Origin: Himantopus leucocephalus
Taxonomy: Eukaryota; Chordata; Aves; Charadriiformes; Recurvirostridae
Length of the DNA stretch: 64,000 nt
Assembly: GCA_003993805.1 (NCBI GenBank)
Contig: RSEF01000026.1
Span: 5,476,965-5,540,964 of the forward strand
Reading direction: 5' to 3'
Shown here: piece after piece, positions 19,770 to 34,100 of the stretch
Layout of the letters: each line of letters opens with the position of its first letter
Numbering within the stretch: position 1 is the first letter of the stretch
Made by a program: the position numbers and the translations under genes
The notes under the pieces: generated by a model
Told to the model about the DNA's origin: nothing
Databases searched by the model: none
What the model saw: the letters and a program-made list of their open reading frames with translations, nothing else

Positions 19770-22700
19770 CAGCGAGGGCCACCGCCTTCCTCCCCTGGGC
19801 CGGCCGGTGTCTGAGCAGCCGCCGCAGCCCTTCGCGCCGGTTTGGCGAGAGGTCTCCAACTCTGCAGCCCCTCTGCCGCCTGCGGCTGCCGGACTGGGAG
19901 AGCTGGTGGACGAGCTGCCCTTGGCTCTAAGCTCTCCTCCCTTCAGCGCCCTGGAAGTGTTGGCTGGTAGCTGGTGAAGACCAACCTTACCTGGGAGCTC
20001 CCTCTTCCCCGTGTGGTCCCTGGCTGGCTGCTCCGTGCACACCCTGGAGGTGAGCGGGCATGAGGCTGCAATGGGTAACCTCCCATTGCTGGCACTTCCC
20101 AATAGGCCTAATTGTTTACTGGGATTGTAAACCTCATTATCCACCGAAGTCCTTTTCACATGGTGGCCGGTGCCCGCAGCCACCCCCTCCCCTCCGCCCA
20201 GCTCAGCTCATTCTGCTCTTTCCTTCCCACTCCTGTTGTTGCAGATCAGAGAGCGACTGCCCCGGCCCGAGAGAAACGGGGAGCAGGAACTCACACTCGG
20301 TTATAATCCAATTATACTTTGGAAAACTGCAGCGACAGAAAGCTGGTGCTGGTGGGGTGCTGTCCTTTTGTCTGACAGCCCAAATGGAATATTGCATTGC
20401 AGCTTATTCATAAAGCGATTGCACTGAAAAGGCAGATATTTATAGACTCGTGTGGAAGGCTGTGCGTTTGTTTAGAAGACCCATCATAGCAGATAGCGTG
20501 CTGGGGTCTCTGCCGTTGCCGTTTCATGGGCTTTTCTCTGTTACTGGATTGGTTTCAGAGAGGAGTTCTCTGTATCCTGCTCTGATGGGAAAGGGAGGGG
20601 AGGAGGTGACAAGTGCCATGTTCATCTGGGCGTGCATCTCGGCTGTGATGTGGTGCTGGGCAGGAGACCGCTGGGTCGGGCTGCAGCTGGCTCTGGGATG
20701 AGGCAGCGGTGCAGGCGGCGGTGCGAGCCCTGGGAGGGGAGGGCGATGGGTGTCTGCAGGGAGGGTCGTAGGTGTTGCAGCGGAATGCTTGGGCCGGGTT
20801 TCACAGAGCTTTGCACCCAGCGTGCTGGATTTCTCTGTCAACCTGGTTGCTTATTTTGATGTTCTCCTCCACAAGAGCTGACGGACAGCCCACGGACTGT
20901 CCCCTCCACTTCCCCGGGTTTGTGTCAGGCTCTCCCGTGTCTGCCTGCATTCAGCGGCGAGGGAGGCAGCCCTCGCTCCTCCGACTGCGGCTCAGCCGGG
21001 CAGAGACTCACATTTGATCTTCCATTCAAATTAGCAGTGCGCTCAGGATGTCTGGGTGCTTCGTCCACATGAGCTGCGGTGGGTAAATAAACAAGGCTCT
21101 GCTTTCAAAGGCTTTCACGATTCATTAACTTCAAAGGAACGAGCTCTCTATTTTCTTAGCAGGTCGGTCACTCTGGAGACTCGCTCTGGGAGCTGAAGGT
21201 GGCGGCTGCTCACACCGGGCCACCGGGCAGGGCCCAGTGTCACCCCTTGCGTGGCACGGCGCTGCGGTGAGGGGCAGAGGGACAGTGCACGGTTGGTGTT
21301 ACCCCTGGGGAGGAAAGCAGGGTAAGGAAACATGCAGGTGAGGGCGGTCTGTGGCATTCCCTGCCCCAAAGAGCTGCCCCGTCGGTGACATCCAGCCTGC
21401 AGCGTGCTCGGGGCACCGTCGGGCAGGGTTTGCAGGCCAGGGACGCGTACCAGATCCACGCCGGCGCCGCAGAAGTCTCCCCATCTTTCCACGGGGGCGA
21501 AGGCAGTGTGGTCTTGCCTGCCTGCGCCGTGTTCCCGTGGGTGAGCAGGGCTGGCTCCGGCGGCGCGAGCAGGGAGGTCGCTCTCCCTCCCCAGCTGTCT
21601 CCCCCGCCGCGGCGCTGGATTCCTGCTTTGACTGTGCAGGCGCAGGTGCTGGGGCTGCGCCAGGAGCGCGCAGAGCGAGCGGAGATTGCAGAGGGATTGC
21701 TGCACCTCCAAAATGCCCGTGCTGGGCACAGCGAGGGCGCTAACCTTTCATGTGGCAGCCCCAGGAATAACTCGGAGCCTTGCATAATCGCAGCCGCCTG
21801 GAACCCCAAGGGGGAAAATCACTGTCCTGGGATAACCCTCAGTGCCAGGCCTGCTGACCTCATGGGAAACCTATTTTCTGAGGCAACAAAGCCCCATTAT
21901 AAACATATTTATTGGGAACTTATTTTGGGATGGGTAGTGAGGCCCAGCCAAGCTCCTGAACTTGTGCAAAAGTGACCACGGCAGAGGCCATGCCCCTGTC
22001 CTCTCTGGTCACAGCACAGCAGGGCCTGAGCACTGTGGGGACACGGTGCTGGACATCGTCACTGCCCAGCACAGCGGCACCAGCGGAGCCCCAGGTGAGA
22101 GCCGTGCTCATGAGAGGGTGTCCTGCTCCATGCTCGGGGCTCCAGCAGAGCTACCCCCGGGCCCCCACGTCACCCGGCTTGTGCCGAGGAGGATGCGCGG
22201 GGCGAAGCAGTCCCAGGCTGGCTGGAGGCGGGTAAGGGGCTCCTTGCTGGGGGGCAGCACTGGGACACAACAGCCACGAGAGCCGGGTGCTCTCTGCAAG
22301 CAGTAAAGGAGACTGTATGGTTAGTGCTGAGCCCTGACAACTTCAGTACTTGGTTATGAAAGAAAGGTCTTTTGTCCCCCAAAAGAACAACTCCCAAGGG
22401 CCGAGCCCCTGGCTATCTCTGCGAGGTCCGAGATGCTAAGAATACACTTTAGATAGCTACAAATAACCGAACGATGAATTGACCCTTCATAACAGCCTCC
22501 ACCACCATAGAAACAGGAGCCAAACAAACAGGCACGCGGCAGCCCTTCTAGCAGAGCGACGGCATATGCTTTGTTAGTCTATCCCCTGGTTCCCCTGTTA
22601 ATTGCTTTGTTCCTTCTCAGATTAATTGATGAATTGCTGTGTGGAATCGCAGCCGTGTGGTGTTGGTAACCCGTCGGTCTCCGTTGATGTCTGGGCACAC

Positions 22701-25700
22701 ACACCGTGGGGACAGCCCCCTCCCGTGCGTGCCCGCTGGAGCGCAGCCAGCGTTGGGCAGCTCCTGCCCGGTAAGTGTGGGAAGGCGTTCAGGCAGCGGG
22801 TCCAGCTGCAAGCAGGGGTAAAGGCTGAACAGTGAAATTAAAACCCTGCCCGATGTCAGAGCCGGGTTTCCACCCAGCAGGTTTTGTGCCTCCCTGGAGG
22901 CCTTTGCCCAGTGCGGTGCCCTGGGAAGAGACGGTTTCCCGTCGCAGGACCCATCCTGCACCATGGCATCAGCTTGGACCTGGCTCCATCCCTCCCTTCC
23001 CTGCCTGAGCCCGCCGGGCTCCTCTCAGCCGGCAAAACGCAGCTCGGTGTGCACCAGCGACCAGGTTCGGATGGATTGCCACAAATCCAGCTGTGTTAGT
23101 CATAAAAGTCACCGAAGGCCAGAAATGGTGCAATAACACCTAAAAATACCCACACCGCGCAAAGCAGCCCCGGTTTCCATCATCCTCCAGAGGCATCTGT
23201 GTATTGTGTGTGCGGCGGAGAGCGCGGGAGAGCATGCCGGGGAGAAACCGGCCATAAATCCTGCCGGCCTCCGCTCTCGGCTTCTCCCTCCCACCGACCG
23301 CGGCCGTCCCGGTGCTGTCTGGCAGACGCAAGCCCCGGCTGTCATCGGCAGATCAGACAGGGCTGAAATTTGACAGGCCTGTGGAAAAACACGGGGTGAC
23401 ATCACGCAGAGACACCGGCCCACTGATTAATCTCCGAGGTCAGCGGCTGCTTTATTTATAACCAGGCAAGGGTTTGAGGTGGGTTTTTATGGGAGCGGAG
23501 CAGCACGGGGTGCTTGTCCTGCATCCCTGGAGCGGCCACCTTCCCGCGCTGGCGGGGACACCTCCGCCTCCTCCGGACACACATCTGCCTCCTCCGGACA
23601 CTGCTGGAGTGGCTGAAACGGCGCTCGGGAGCGCCCAAACCAGCACAGGAGCTCCAGAGCCCGGCTGGGGGGACCGGTACCGCTGTGGGACTGGTGCGCC
23701 TTGCCTGGGTTTCCAGCGGGTTTTTTTTGCTCCTGGAGTTTTCCCTCTCTCTCCCCAGCAGGAACAGCTCGGCTCCCCGCAGAACGCAGCACATCAAACT
23801 TGAAATGTTTTGTGAAACTCTGTCAAGCTTTCGGGGAAAGGGAAGGTGGTCCCCAGGGCACAAAAATGTTCCGTTTCTTCATTTTCAAAACAACCTTTTC
23901 CATTTCCAATGACTTTTTGTCCTGTGGTTGTTAGCATTTTCATTCTACTTTATAATGCAAAACAAAATTACAGTTAAAATAATATATTTAGAGTTTATCA
24001 GTTGAAGCATTGCAAGCCATCCATTTCTCTAGGTTTTCTTTTACAGATAACCTGGAAGGCTTTGGGGTGGGTGATTCTGAATTGGAACAGAAACAGGTTT
24101 CAAAATGTTTTGCAGAGGCAGAACTTCATCTCTGTTGCCAAGTGGTAAGTGGCCAAGGGGAAAAAAACCCCTATCAGGTATATCTCTAGCATTGTTTCTA
24201 AATGGAGAATTTTTCCTGTGATTAACAAAAATGAGGAAATAGGGCCAAATCCTGCACATACTTTGACCGCAAATCTTGTACAAACACGCTGGTTGGGCTT
24301 TGGCTGGAAAGACCAGGCTTAATTAATTCCCTCGTATCTAGGGATGTGGGTTGTCGCTGTCAGGGCAAGGAAGGATTTATGTTTCCTTTTCCTCGGAATA
24401 TGATCGGTGTCTAAGCATTAAGAATAATCATTTCACTAATGTAAGGCAAATTTCTTATCCTACGCAGCTGATAGCGAGGGGGATGCTGCCGAGCCGCGGA
24501 TGCAGTTCGGACAAGCGCCTGACAATGATGACGATTTACTGCTGTTGTCATGAACCCGCGCTCGGCGCTGCCCCACTCCGGGGCTCTCGGACGGGGAGGT
24601 GAGAAACCCGCCGGTGTGCTGACCCGGAGCTGCGCACCACTCCCGCAGCGAGCTGGGCTCACCGTGCGGGGCAGAGCCCTGACTGCACCGCGGCTGGTTC
24701 ACCCGGTGCGGCCAGTGCAGCCTCGGCAGATGTGAGTTGCCTTTTCTTTTACGTTGCAAGCCCGTTCTGCCGCCAGCGCGGCGTGCAGCCCTGTGGGACC
24801 GAGCCGCCCCGGAGCCTTCTGCCAGGTCCCAGGGTGAGCGGCGGAGCTGCTCCTGGGCTGGCGGCAGCATCGCAGCAGCTTTCCTGATCAAAGTTCCCAC
24901 ATTTTTTGTTCTGCCCTTTGAAGCAGGTAACGCCGTGCCTCCCCAGGCTTCCTGTGAGCAGCACAGACCCGGTCTTCCTCGGCTGCGTGCTCCCTGTTGC
25001 AGCCCCGCTGTAGTCACCGAGTCCGGATGAATCTCCGCTGAGCTGCTCGCAGTCTTGCAGCTCGGCGTGGTGGGGAATTTGGAAGGAGAAAGAGATGGGG
25101 GACTCAGCGCGGAAGTACGGAGAGCCCAAGGGTAAGTCCAAACTAGGGCAGGAAATGCACCGCACGTAGCGCTAACCTTATCATCGAGGATGGATTTTAA
25201 GTGCTTCTTCAGTGACTCATAGTCCCTGAATGGGCTTGAAGGACTGTCCGCCTGAGAGGAAAGGCCAGAGAACTCCAGATCAGATAACAGGTTATTACAA
25301 AGCCCTCACGCTGCCTCGCGCGGGGCATCTGCCAGGACAGCGGCCGGGGCTGCTGGGCCCCGTGGGGAGGGAGCAAATACGGATTCTCAAGCGTGGTTCG
25401 GGATGGGCAGGGGCTGGCGGAGCCCCTCGCACCCGCACCCTGCTCTGCGGAGGGACCTGCTTGCTGGTGTCCTGGCACGGCGTGGTCCCCTGCTCGGAGT
25501 CCCCCTTTAGCCTTGGCACGCTGACCCTCCGCAGAGCGGCACGGGGAGGTCGGGCACAGCCCACTGCAGCGCCAAGTGATGCTTTCTTGAGCCTCCTCCT
25601 TTTCCAAGTGTCCAGCGTGGCTGTTCCAGGCTGTCCCGGTCCGAGACCCGTCTGGGGTGGACATGACCTACCCAGAGAGCTGCCCCACACAGGCAGGCAG

Positions 25701-28700
25701 TGAGCAAGAGAGCAGCTGGCGTCGGGGTTGCTCTGGGCTGCGAAACCACAGCTCCCTGCAGGGCCTGGGATGGGACCTCTGGAGCCCCGGCTACGTTCCA
25801 GCCTGGGTCCGCACCCTCCCTCCTCAAAATCCCCATGGGAGGCAGGATTGCCCTTTATCCTCCTTCCGAGCTGTCGAGGTCCCCCATCAATGGTCAGTGG
25901 AAATGGCTGCTCGGTGTAACGAGAACTGCTGACACCGCTGTGGGTGCTGAGCGCTGGTGGGCACGCCTGCAGAGGTGTGCATACGCGTGTATATTTTTTA
26001 AAAATGCATATATACTAAAACCTCTCCAGCATGCGAGATGTGAGACTTAATTAATGAATATCTTGTTGCTGTGAGAGCGACATTCTTGGGGGCGGGAGGA
26101 ACAGGGGCCTCTTTCTCCTCTTGTTTACACCCAGTCCTGGCCAGTCTCATTCCATGGGTCTCACTGGGGACCACTCTCGTTGGCGCGGTGTGACTGCCTT
26201 CACCCCTTGTGCCGTGGGCTGGCCTCGAGCTCAAAGGGGCAGAGTGGGCATTCGTGGTTCTCGCCGCCGTGTGAAGCGTGTTGGGAGGGTTGGTGGTTCT
26301 CCTGTACCCGGCTCCGGGCGTCGGGTGAGGATGGGGCACACAGAGACAGGCTGAAACACACGTTACTGATCTGAGCGCGCTGTAAAAAGCCCTCTCTGTA
26401 TTGTGCCTTACATGAAAGGTGCTGGTATGGTTCAGAGGTTAACTTTTATCTTAAGCTCAGCTAGAAGCTGAAGAGTTTTAGCATTTTTTAAAATATCAGA
26501 AAAGTATAAAAAAGGAGGAGAAATTCTGATCTCTGTTACATTGGTATTAATGGAGAGAAATTTAATGGAAGTCTGTAGAAGCTTCTGATTTACTCTTGTG
26601 TGAGATGGGATAGAAATAGCCCAAAGAATCTCATTGCTGCTGCCCGTTTTCATCTGCACAGCAGAGAGCTATTAATGCTCTGTTTTCTTGCCTTGGGTCA
26701 ATACATCTTGCAAGGCAGGAGGAAGCTGGATTATGTCTGCAAGTGTCCCAATGTCATGCTATGTCGGATAATGAACTGTGGCTAAATTGGATCAGCTTTT
26801 CAGTTGCCAGCCTCTCTGAAATCCAACAAGGAGTCAGGGCAGCAAGCTGTGCTTTCAGCCCCGGTGTGCCAAGAACAGAGAATTTGCTCTGATAACCTGT
26901 GTGTCGGGAACCCGTGTTAGGCAGCGAGAGCTATTGTGGAGATTGCAGGCTGGAGCAGGTGAAAATCATCGTTAACCTGGAAATTGTATGGCTCTGTTTT
27001 GCTTGGTGCTTCCCCATGCCTTTAAAACGTCTGGTCTGGTGCAAATCCGCTGTTCAAGGAAGGAGAGCTGTAATGAGAGCAGCATCTCACGGAGCTGCAT
27101 TCGGGATTTGCTTTTGACCTGATTGTTCAGTTAATCCCGGTGGGTGAGGAGGGTGGCTCGGGAAGCGTCCAGGCTCTGTGGAGGAATGCAGAGGAGACCC
27201 TTATGTTGGACACCTGAAGGTTTGTGTTTCCATGGAAAATGAGGGTTTGATCCAGAGTTACTAGAGAACAGTGACAGACACCCCCCCTTGGTAGCAGGGG
27301 TCTCAAGCCTGGAAGCGGAGCAGACTGAGCAGCTCCTCTCCCGCACATCTGCTGTCCGGTTGTGGCCTCTGGGGTGACGGGACACCCCCTTCCCTGCCCA
27401 GCGCCCTGCGGTGTGCGCGCCCCAAGGAACGGCCCCTGTGCTCCCGGTGGGCTCCAACCCGCTCCTGGCGACACTGGGATGGGGCCCCAGCTCCGAGGGC
27501 ACTGCCGCGTGCGGTCCCTCTGCAGCCCGCGGGCTGCGGCTCACCAAGGTTCCAGCAAGAGTCTTGCTGTTGTGGCAGGTGACGGCAGCGTGTGCTGCTG
27601 GGGTGGCACAGGGTGGAGGGTCAGCTCCGGGCACCCCGATGGCCAGAGCACGGCAGCCTCCTGCTCCTGCCTGGGGAGATGCTCTGGGGGCGGCCGGGAA
27701 GCCGGGGTCAGCACGGACCCTGGAGGAGCCCAAATCCCCCGTGGCTGGCGGAAAGCTGAGCCCGTTCCTCGTGCACGCATGAGAAGTTCAGCCCAACACT
27801 TTATTATGACATTTCAAACAAAACAGGAGCGTATCTCCCACCCCGGGGACCCGCGGGGACGCTCTGTGAGCCGGGGGGGCTGCAGGGGAGCGGAGGCAGC
27901 GCCGAGCTGCCCCGGCCACACCGCAGGCAGGGTGTCTGTATTTTCACTGGCGTTCCCGAGAGCGTAATCCTGTTAAGGGCTGAGCGTCTGATTCAGCTGT
28001 CCTGCTATATGGCTAATCCTGCCAGCGGGAGCGCGCATTATCCCATTGCCGGGGGAGGTTCTCCGGCCCCTCCGGGCACTGGGGTCACTGTGGGTGTCTC
28101 TGGCCCCTTCGCCCTCCCTGCGGGCAGCCCAGGAGCCCCCACCGCCAGCCCTGCTCCCCCAGAAAGCCTGGGGATTGCGTACCGCCCCGGGAGCCGTGCA
28201 AGGCTGTGTGGGCTCCTTTGAACTCTCCCGAGCAGCTTATGGCCCCCGGGCGTCACGGCGGGCGCGCAGCCCGGCACCCGGCGGGCGCTCCATTGAGGCG
28301 GGCTGGAGCGTGGGGAAATCCCGACTTTGATCCCATTGTCCGCTTTTGGGGCTGCGGTGTTCAATAGTTTCACAGCTAGGGAGTTAATTTTACTCATTGC
28401 CTACACCCTGGCCAGGCTTTAAATGCTGGGTCTGCTCACGCCCCCCTTTCACTTCTGGGATTTCCCCTGATTTCGGGGAGTTTCGCCCTCCTGCCACTGC
28501 TGCCTTCTTACAGATCGGACACAGTCTGGTGGGGTGTGTTTCACTGGTGGCTGTCTTGGTTTCTTGGAGGATTGTAAATGCTCTTCAAAAATAAGATTTC
28601 TACAAATTAGGCCAGTTTAGTTGCAAATGTCTTCGGGCAAAACGTGGTTTTGCCCATCTCTTCCCTGAAAAAAGGAAAAAGAAAAAACCCAGTGCTGACG

Positions 28701-30900
28701 AACAAGGAATATGTCAATAGAGCCATGGTGCCGGGGGCAGAGGAGATTTCAGTGCGCAGCAGCCCTTGTCTTGGCTTCATTTTGGCCATTTGATTATTTA
28801 AATTTTGGCCACACGCCGTCCCCTGAGCAGATGCCAGCGTTCAGCCCCAGGAATACCCATTTCATCACTCTCTGCTATAACCTGAGACAGTGAATCTGGG
28901 GTTAAAAGCCTGAAGCAAAGCTGATAAATGTGTATAATATAAACTATTGAAGAGTAAAAATTCTGAAAACACTGGAGAAAGTAAATACAATAAATTTGGG
29001 GTGACATTTCTCTCCCTAACTCAGGTTTTCCAGCAGCAGCTGCCCAGCTCTCCAACAGCTCAGAACTCCATATCACCTCCAAAATGTAATGAAGAGAGAC
29101 TCTTGTGAAACATTTTTTTTCTTGAACTAACTGAGCACGAGTAACCTCGGCTCTTTTTTCACCTGGGGTCTCCCATAGGGTCTGGCAGTGCCGTTGATGA
29201 GGGACAGATGCGCTGAGCTCTGCGGGTTCCTCCCCGGGAGCTCCCGTTATCGCCCGGATCTGCGCCTCCGCCGTGGGCTGGGTGCGCGCCCCCGGGACCC
29301 CCGCCTGCCGCCTCACCGCCGCCTGTTTATTTCTTCTTGTCTCTTCCAGTTTGACTCTACGGGAACCTCTCGCTCCGCATCCCCCGTGCCCCGGTCCCGG
29401 CTCCTCGGGTTGGGTTTCCGCATGGAGAGCTGGGAACGGTGGGAACGGCTCCGCCGGCTTCCCCGGCCGGGCTGGCGGCGGCTGCGCTGCTGCACGAGGG
29501 AGCTGCCAGTGTGTGGCCGTGGTCTCTTTGCTAATTTCATTTTTTTCTTTTGCTCAAACACAAGACATGGGGGGACCCGCGCTCTGCAAACAGCTGTGCT
29601 GTAGCTTAAGCTGGACGGGTCAGTGAAAACTGGGAGAACGACCTATGTGAGAAGGTGAAAAAGTGTGTGTATAGTGTTACTAATATTGCTGCCCATGCTG
29701 AGCTGGCGTCCTTGGGAAGTTGCTGGTGGGAACGTGGTATCCTGAGACACCCTTGCAAAACCCTTCCTAGTTTTGGGGCAGAACCCACAGCAGGGCAAAG
29801 CATTTTTGCTTTAATCTATTATTAATCTGGGACAAGATCCGTTACTGGTTCAGAAAGCACATTACCAGTTTTGCTGGAAATCCCTTACATGGAGGTCTTA
29901 GTGCCGAGGCGGTGACATCTGCATCCGCCCTGCTGCGCCAGGAGCTGTTTTCCTTTCCTGAAGGTGCCGTGGTGGGTTATGGCAGGAGGGACCCTTTCCG
30001 TGCCGAGGAGCGAGCGTCCCCGTGCTGCAGGGGCACGGCCAGAGGCAGTGCTGGGGGCAGAGGTGCGGGCGTCACGCGTTCTTCTCTGGAAACTTTTGCT
30101 CTTTGTTAGGAGCCAAGTGTCGTGAGGGCAGGCTGCGGGCTCTGCCAGCGGCACCTTCGCAGTGCCCTGCCAAAATCTCGGTGTCCCTCTGCGTGATGAG
30201 GCGGTGCCCGCCGTGCTGCAGGCTGGCGGTGTGGGACAGGACTCCCGTCCCCCGTCCCCTGCGCGTTCCCCAGGGCTGGCCCTGCGAGCCAGGCACCCCT
30301 CCCCGCTAACGCCGGCTCCTCCGCGCCCTCCTCGCAGGGCCGCTCTCTCCCTCGGCCGCTGTGGTTTCAGCTGCGCGGGGGTCGGGGCAGGCTGGGTGCT
30401 GCTCCGCGCGAAGGTGCTCATCGGCACCATCGGCCGCTGCTTTGCTCCGCGGGCAGAGCAGGGGTACAGGACGCTGCGGCTGTCTGAAACAGACGGTGGG
30501 GGCTTTCCGCGTTCCTGCCCGCTTTCCTTTGATGTCTAATTCCCCCCCGGGCCGGCTGAATCCTGCCTGCCGGTGCCTGGCCATGCCGCGGGGTGGGCGG
30601 CAGCGCTGCGGGCGGGCAGTGGGCTCTCTGATGGAGAGGCCACTCGCAGGGCAGGGGAGGGCTTGTGAAGATGCTGAGATGCCTAAAGGGCCTCTGCCAA
30701 GTTGCTGTATGCGTTGTGCACAGTCCTGTTTATCCAACAGCGCCAGGGCACTTAAGCCCTTTATGAGGGCAAGAGTTATGCCGTGTTTACCGGCTGGCAC
30801 GTGACGCTGTCTGCCGGGGTGGCACCCGGCGGAGCTCCCTGGGGCCATGGGGAGAGCACGCACCACCCAAGCGACCCACGAGAGCGCGTCCCCCGTCGGG
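19770..30900. other. Intergenic DNA upstream of WNT2B, part 1
   Basis: No gene is supported. GC-rich background with AT-rich islands at about 20060-20470, 21010-21160, 21830-21960, 22400-22640, 23090-23470, 23790-24480, 26010-26060, 26380-26800, 28380-29130 and 29520-29890. These carry homeodomain- and TALE-like motifs and are candidate regulatory elements. Open frames here lack recognisable domains or splice context. Confidence 0.6.
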
Positions 30901-31155
30901 ATCCAGCCCTTGGCTCCCCACCAGCGCATCTCCTAATAATTTTGCCTGAATGCTTTGCAAATCATCCAGCAACCAATTTATCCCTGAAGTATTTTGGAGA
31001 TGTCACTCCGAGAATGTTAATGGCGCGTGATTCACGGGGTCCTGCGTGCTGAAGAATGGGCGGCCGCGCGGCGGGCTGATGCGGGAGGGCTGCTGGGACA
31101 GCACGTGGGGGGCCGGTCAGTTATTAACGATGGGTCATCTCGGCTTTTAGACCCC

Positions 31156-31171
31156 GCTTCCCTCTAGTGCA
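31156..31171 (-). promoter_or_regulatory. Candidate CTCF motif
   Basis: The minus strand reads GCACTAGAGGGAAG, close to the CTCF core CCASTAGRKGGCRS. It is the only such match within an AT-rich, conserved-looking island at 30930-31460. Low-specificity call by eye. Confidence 0.3.
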
Positions 31172-34100
31172 GCACGGCAAACTGGGGGAGAGACTGAGCC
31201 ATTAAGCTGGCGAGGATATCATGCTTACAACTTGTTATTTTTGGATCGAGTTTCTGAGCCCCCTCTCCCCCCCGCAGCATTAAACACAGTTGTTTATTGG
31301 AGCTGACAGCAGAAACACAAGCAGTTGCCCGTTGCTTCTGCAAGAGCAGTGTCTACCAGCGGTGGAATGAACATGACGGAGCCGATGACTAATACAGCTT
31401 TGAATTTTATATGCTTCCAGCTAACGGGTCCCATATGTTCCACCGCTGCAGCCCGAGGAGAGAGCGGCTCATTCGGTGCGGTGCTGGGCGCCGGGGCTGG
31501 CAGCCTCGCTGGCTCGGAGGCGCTGGCCGCAGAGCCGGGGCAGGGCAGCAGCGCCCAGGACCGCGCTGGTGCCCGGCTCTGCCCCTTCAGGGCTCCCGGT
31601 CCTCGGCTGACTCAGCGCTCACACTTGAGCCTGCGCCCTCCCCGCTGCCGGAGCTGGAGCCGTGCTGCGGACGCGTTCGGGGGTCCGAACCTCGGGGGGG
31701 GTTAGCAGGAACATGTGTGCTTGTGGCTCCAGGGCTGGTGCCGCTGGCCAGCTTTGTGGGCAGCACTGAGCCAGAGTCAATAGATTTATGAAGAGATCAA
31801 AGAGCCGGCAATCTACCCGGGCTAACCTGGATCTCGTGCTCTGCAAGGGTCCGTCGTGATCAAATTGATACCCTTGGCTCGGAGCTCTGGTGCAGCCGGT
31901 TGGGAGGATGAAGCAGCGGGGGAAGCGGTGTTTCCTCAGCACGCTGCTGTGTCATTAAAATAACCCATCGGCTCTCACAAATCAGGCTTAGTAAAAATGC
32001 GTGCAGCTTTATTGCAAGAGATATCATGAAAACCCAGGGAGCAGTTAAAACCGGAGTCAAGCACGCGTAGACCACGTCCTCCCTGGGCACCCGGGCTGCT
32101 GGTTGCACGTTCCCACTGTCGCCCATGGGTGCTGCCAGCCCCTGCGCCGGCTCCTGCTGCCGGAGCAGCACCGCAGTTCTCTGGGGGAGCAGAGGCGCGG
32201 TGAGGCAATCTCGTAGCTCGGACAGGTCACTTTCCAGGACCTACAACATAAAGAGATCATCCTGGAGTAACTTCCCCCAGCCCGTGCTTACTGCTCCCGG
32301 TGCTATGGCAGGGCTGAACTAGGGGAAAGATTTGTCCCGTTGCATTCACACAGCGCTGCCTGGACTGCTGCCACCATCCCGTTTGCTTGTTGCCACTAAG
32401 GCTGTGTTTGGCTTGTTGCAGTTGTTCAGACAAAGATCAGAATCCATCTTGTTCCCCTCGAAATGAAGAAGGAAGCGATAGGAAGACTGTTACCTCTTGC
32501 AAACAGCTGTCTGCGGTGGGCAAAGTGTTTCCACTCTTTCCTCTGTGGTCTCACCTCCTGGCACTTCTGCTCTTTGCCCTTTGCCGGACTTGGCAGCCGG
32601 TCGCTCCTTGGGGCAGCACCTGGGGATGCCGGGCGCGCAGGCACGGCTTCGGGCTGATGCAAGCGACTGTTTAAAAAAGCGTGTGGCATATTCCCGAGTG
32701 GCTGACTCTGGGAATAATTCCCCAGTCCAGGAGAAGTTTGGTGTCCCAGCCACTGGGCAATAACATGCAGCCGTGGGGGTGGTTGGCATCTGGCCCCCAT
32801 GGATGGACAAGCCAGAGCCCCACGGCCGTGCCCGGCCGGTCATCTGCTCCCGGGGGAATTTTGACCTTGTGTGTCTTTAAACTCCCAGTGCAACCTGAGT
32901 CCGGAGCTGGCAAAACCAGCGGGCGGTGAAGGTGAGAGCGCTCGGCCTCGCTGCTGTGTGTGCCCTTCCTGCGCCGCAGCCAGCAGCAGGACAGCGAGTC
33001 CTGTGCTTCAGCGATGCCCTCGATGCCCGTCATTGCTCGAGCATGGCTGGAAGCAGGGGCCAGCGCGTGCCGGGGGACACGAGCTGCTGCCCTGGCTCCT
33101 CTCTTCTGGCTGTTGGAGCAGAGTTGGCCTCTGGGTGCTGCTTTGCTCTGCCACGGGGCTGCGGCACCGATCCCTGTTTAAACTCCTCGCTGCTTCTGGG
33201 CAGCGGTGGCCCCGGCAGCGGCATTTCCCGGGGGGTGAGCTGCCAACCTGGCCCTGCGCTGAAATTCCCATTACGGTGTCTCCAGCTAGTTCCCATCTGT
33301 TACTTCACTCACGTGATTAATCTGCCAAAGAAATTCCTGGTATAAACACAGCATTATCAGAATTTTACTCCAGACTTGGCCCCTGGATTCCCTGCCAGCT
33401 TTTGCTGGTACTGCACTTTTGCTGCGCAACTCTTCAGTGAAAACAAAGCGCCTGCAGAAGGTGATGGAGGCCACGCGCGGCGCTGGGGAGCGCAGGGTGC
33501 TTCGGGTCAGCCCCCGGGAAGGGCCGCGGGTGCGATGCTACAGGGATCAGCTGTTTGCTGCCGGGGCCACCGCGATGTTTTGGCGTTCTGGAGCGTGCCA
33601 GGAAAAGGACCTATTGCAAATGTGACCGTGTTCCCCTTCCCTGCCCGCACAGGTCTCCTGCCGGCAGCACTCCTGGTTTGAACTGCCATCACCGTCACAG
33701 GCAGGAGGGCTGAGCTGGCGGAGGGGACACGCGCTGCTGCCTGCTGTGGGTGCGGGAGCCGCTGGAGAAGACGGCTTCTGCAGGAGGGTGAGTTTGTACC
33801 CATGCGTGCGCACGGGCACATCACTGCCGTGCCAGCGAGGCGCTGCCGGCCCGGCTCACTGCCCCGACACGTGATTGCATCCTGCTGCCCCTGGCCATGG
33901 CCAGAGATATCCGTGTGTCCAGACAGGACTCCGCACAAGTTAGCGGGCAGATCTGAAACTGCCTGTGGGTCATGATCACATTCCCATTAACAGCTGGTCC
34001 AGGAGGCGCTCCCCAGCGAGGAGCTGCATTTAATCACGCTCCCTGTTAGCACGAGGGCAGAGCCTCATCCTTCTGAGGCTGAAGGTCACTGGGTTGATCT

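Noticed and set aside
18825..20183. Open frame of about 450 codons running in frame into WNT2B exon 1 from upstream
   Set aside because: It lies in a stop-poor CpG island and encodes low-complexity Pro/Arg/Ala/Gly. The MLSPNRL start fits the family length, so an N-terminal extension is not credible without transcript or peptide evidence.
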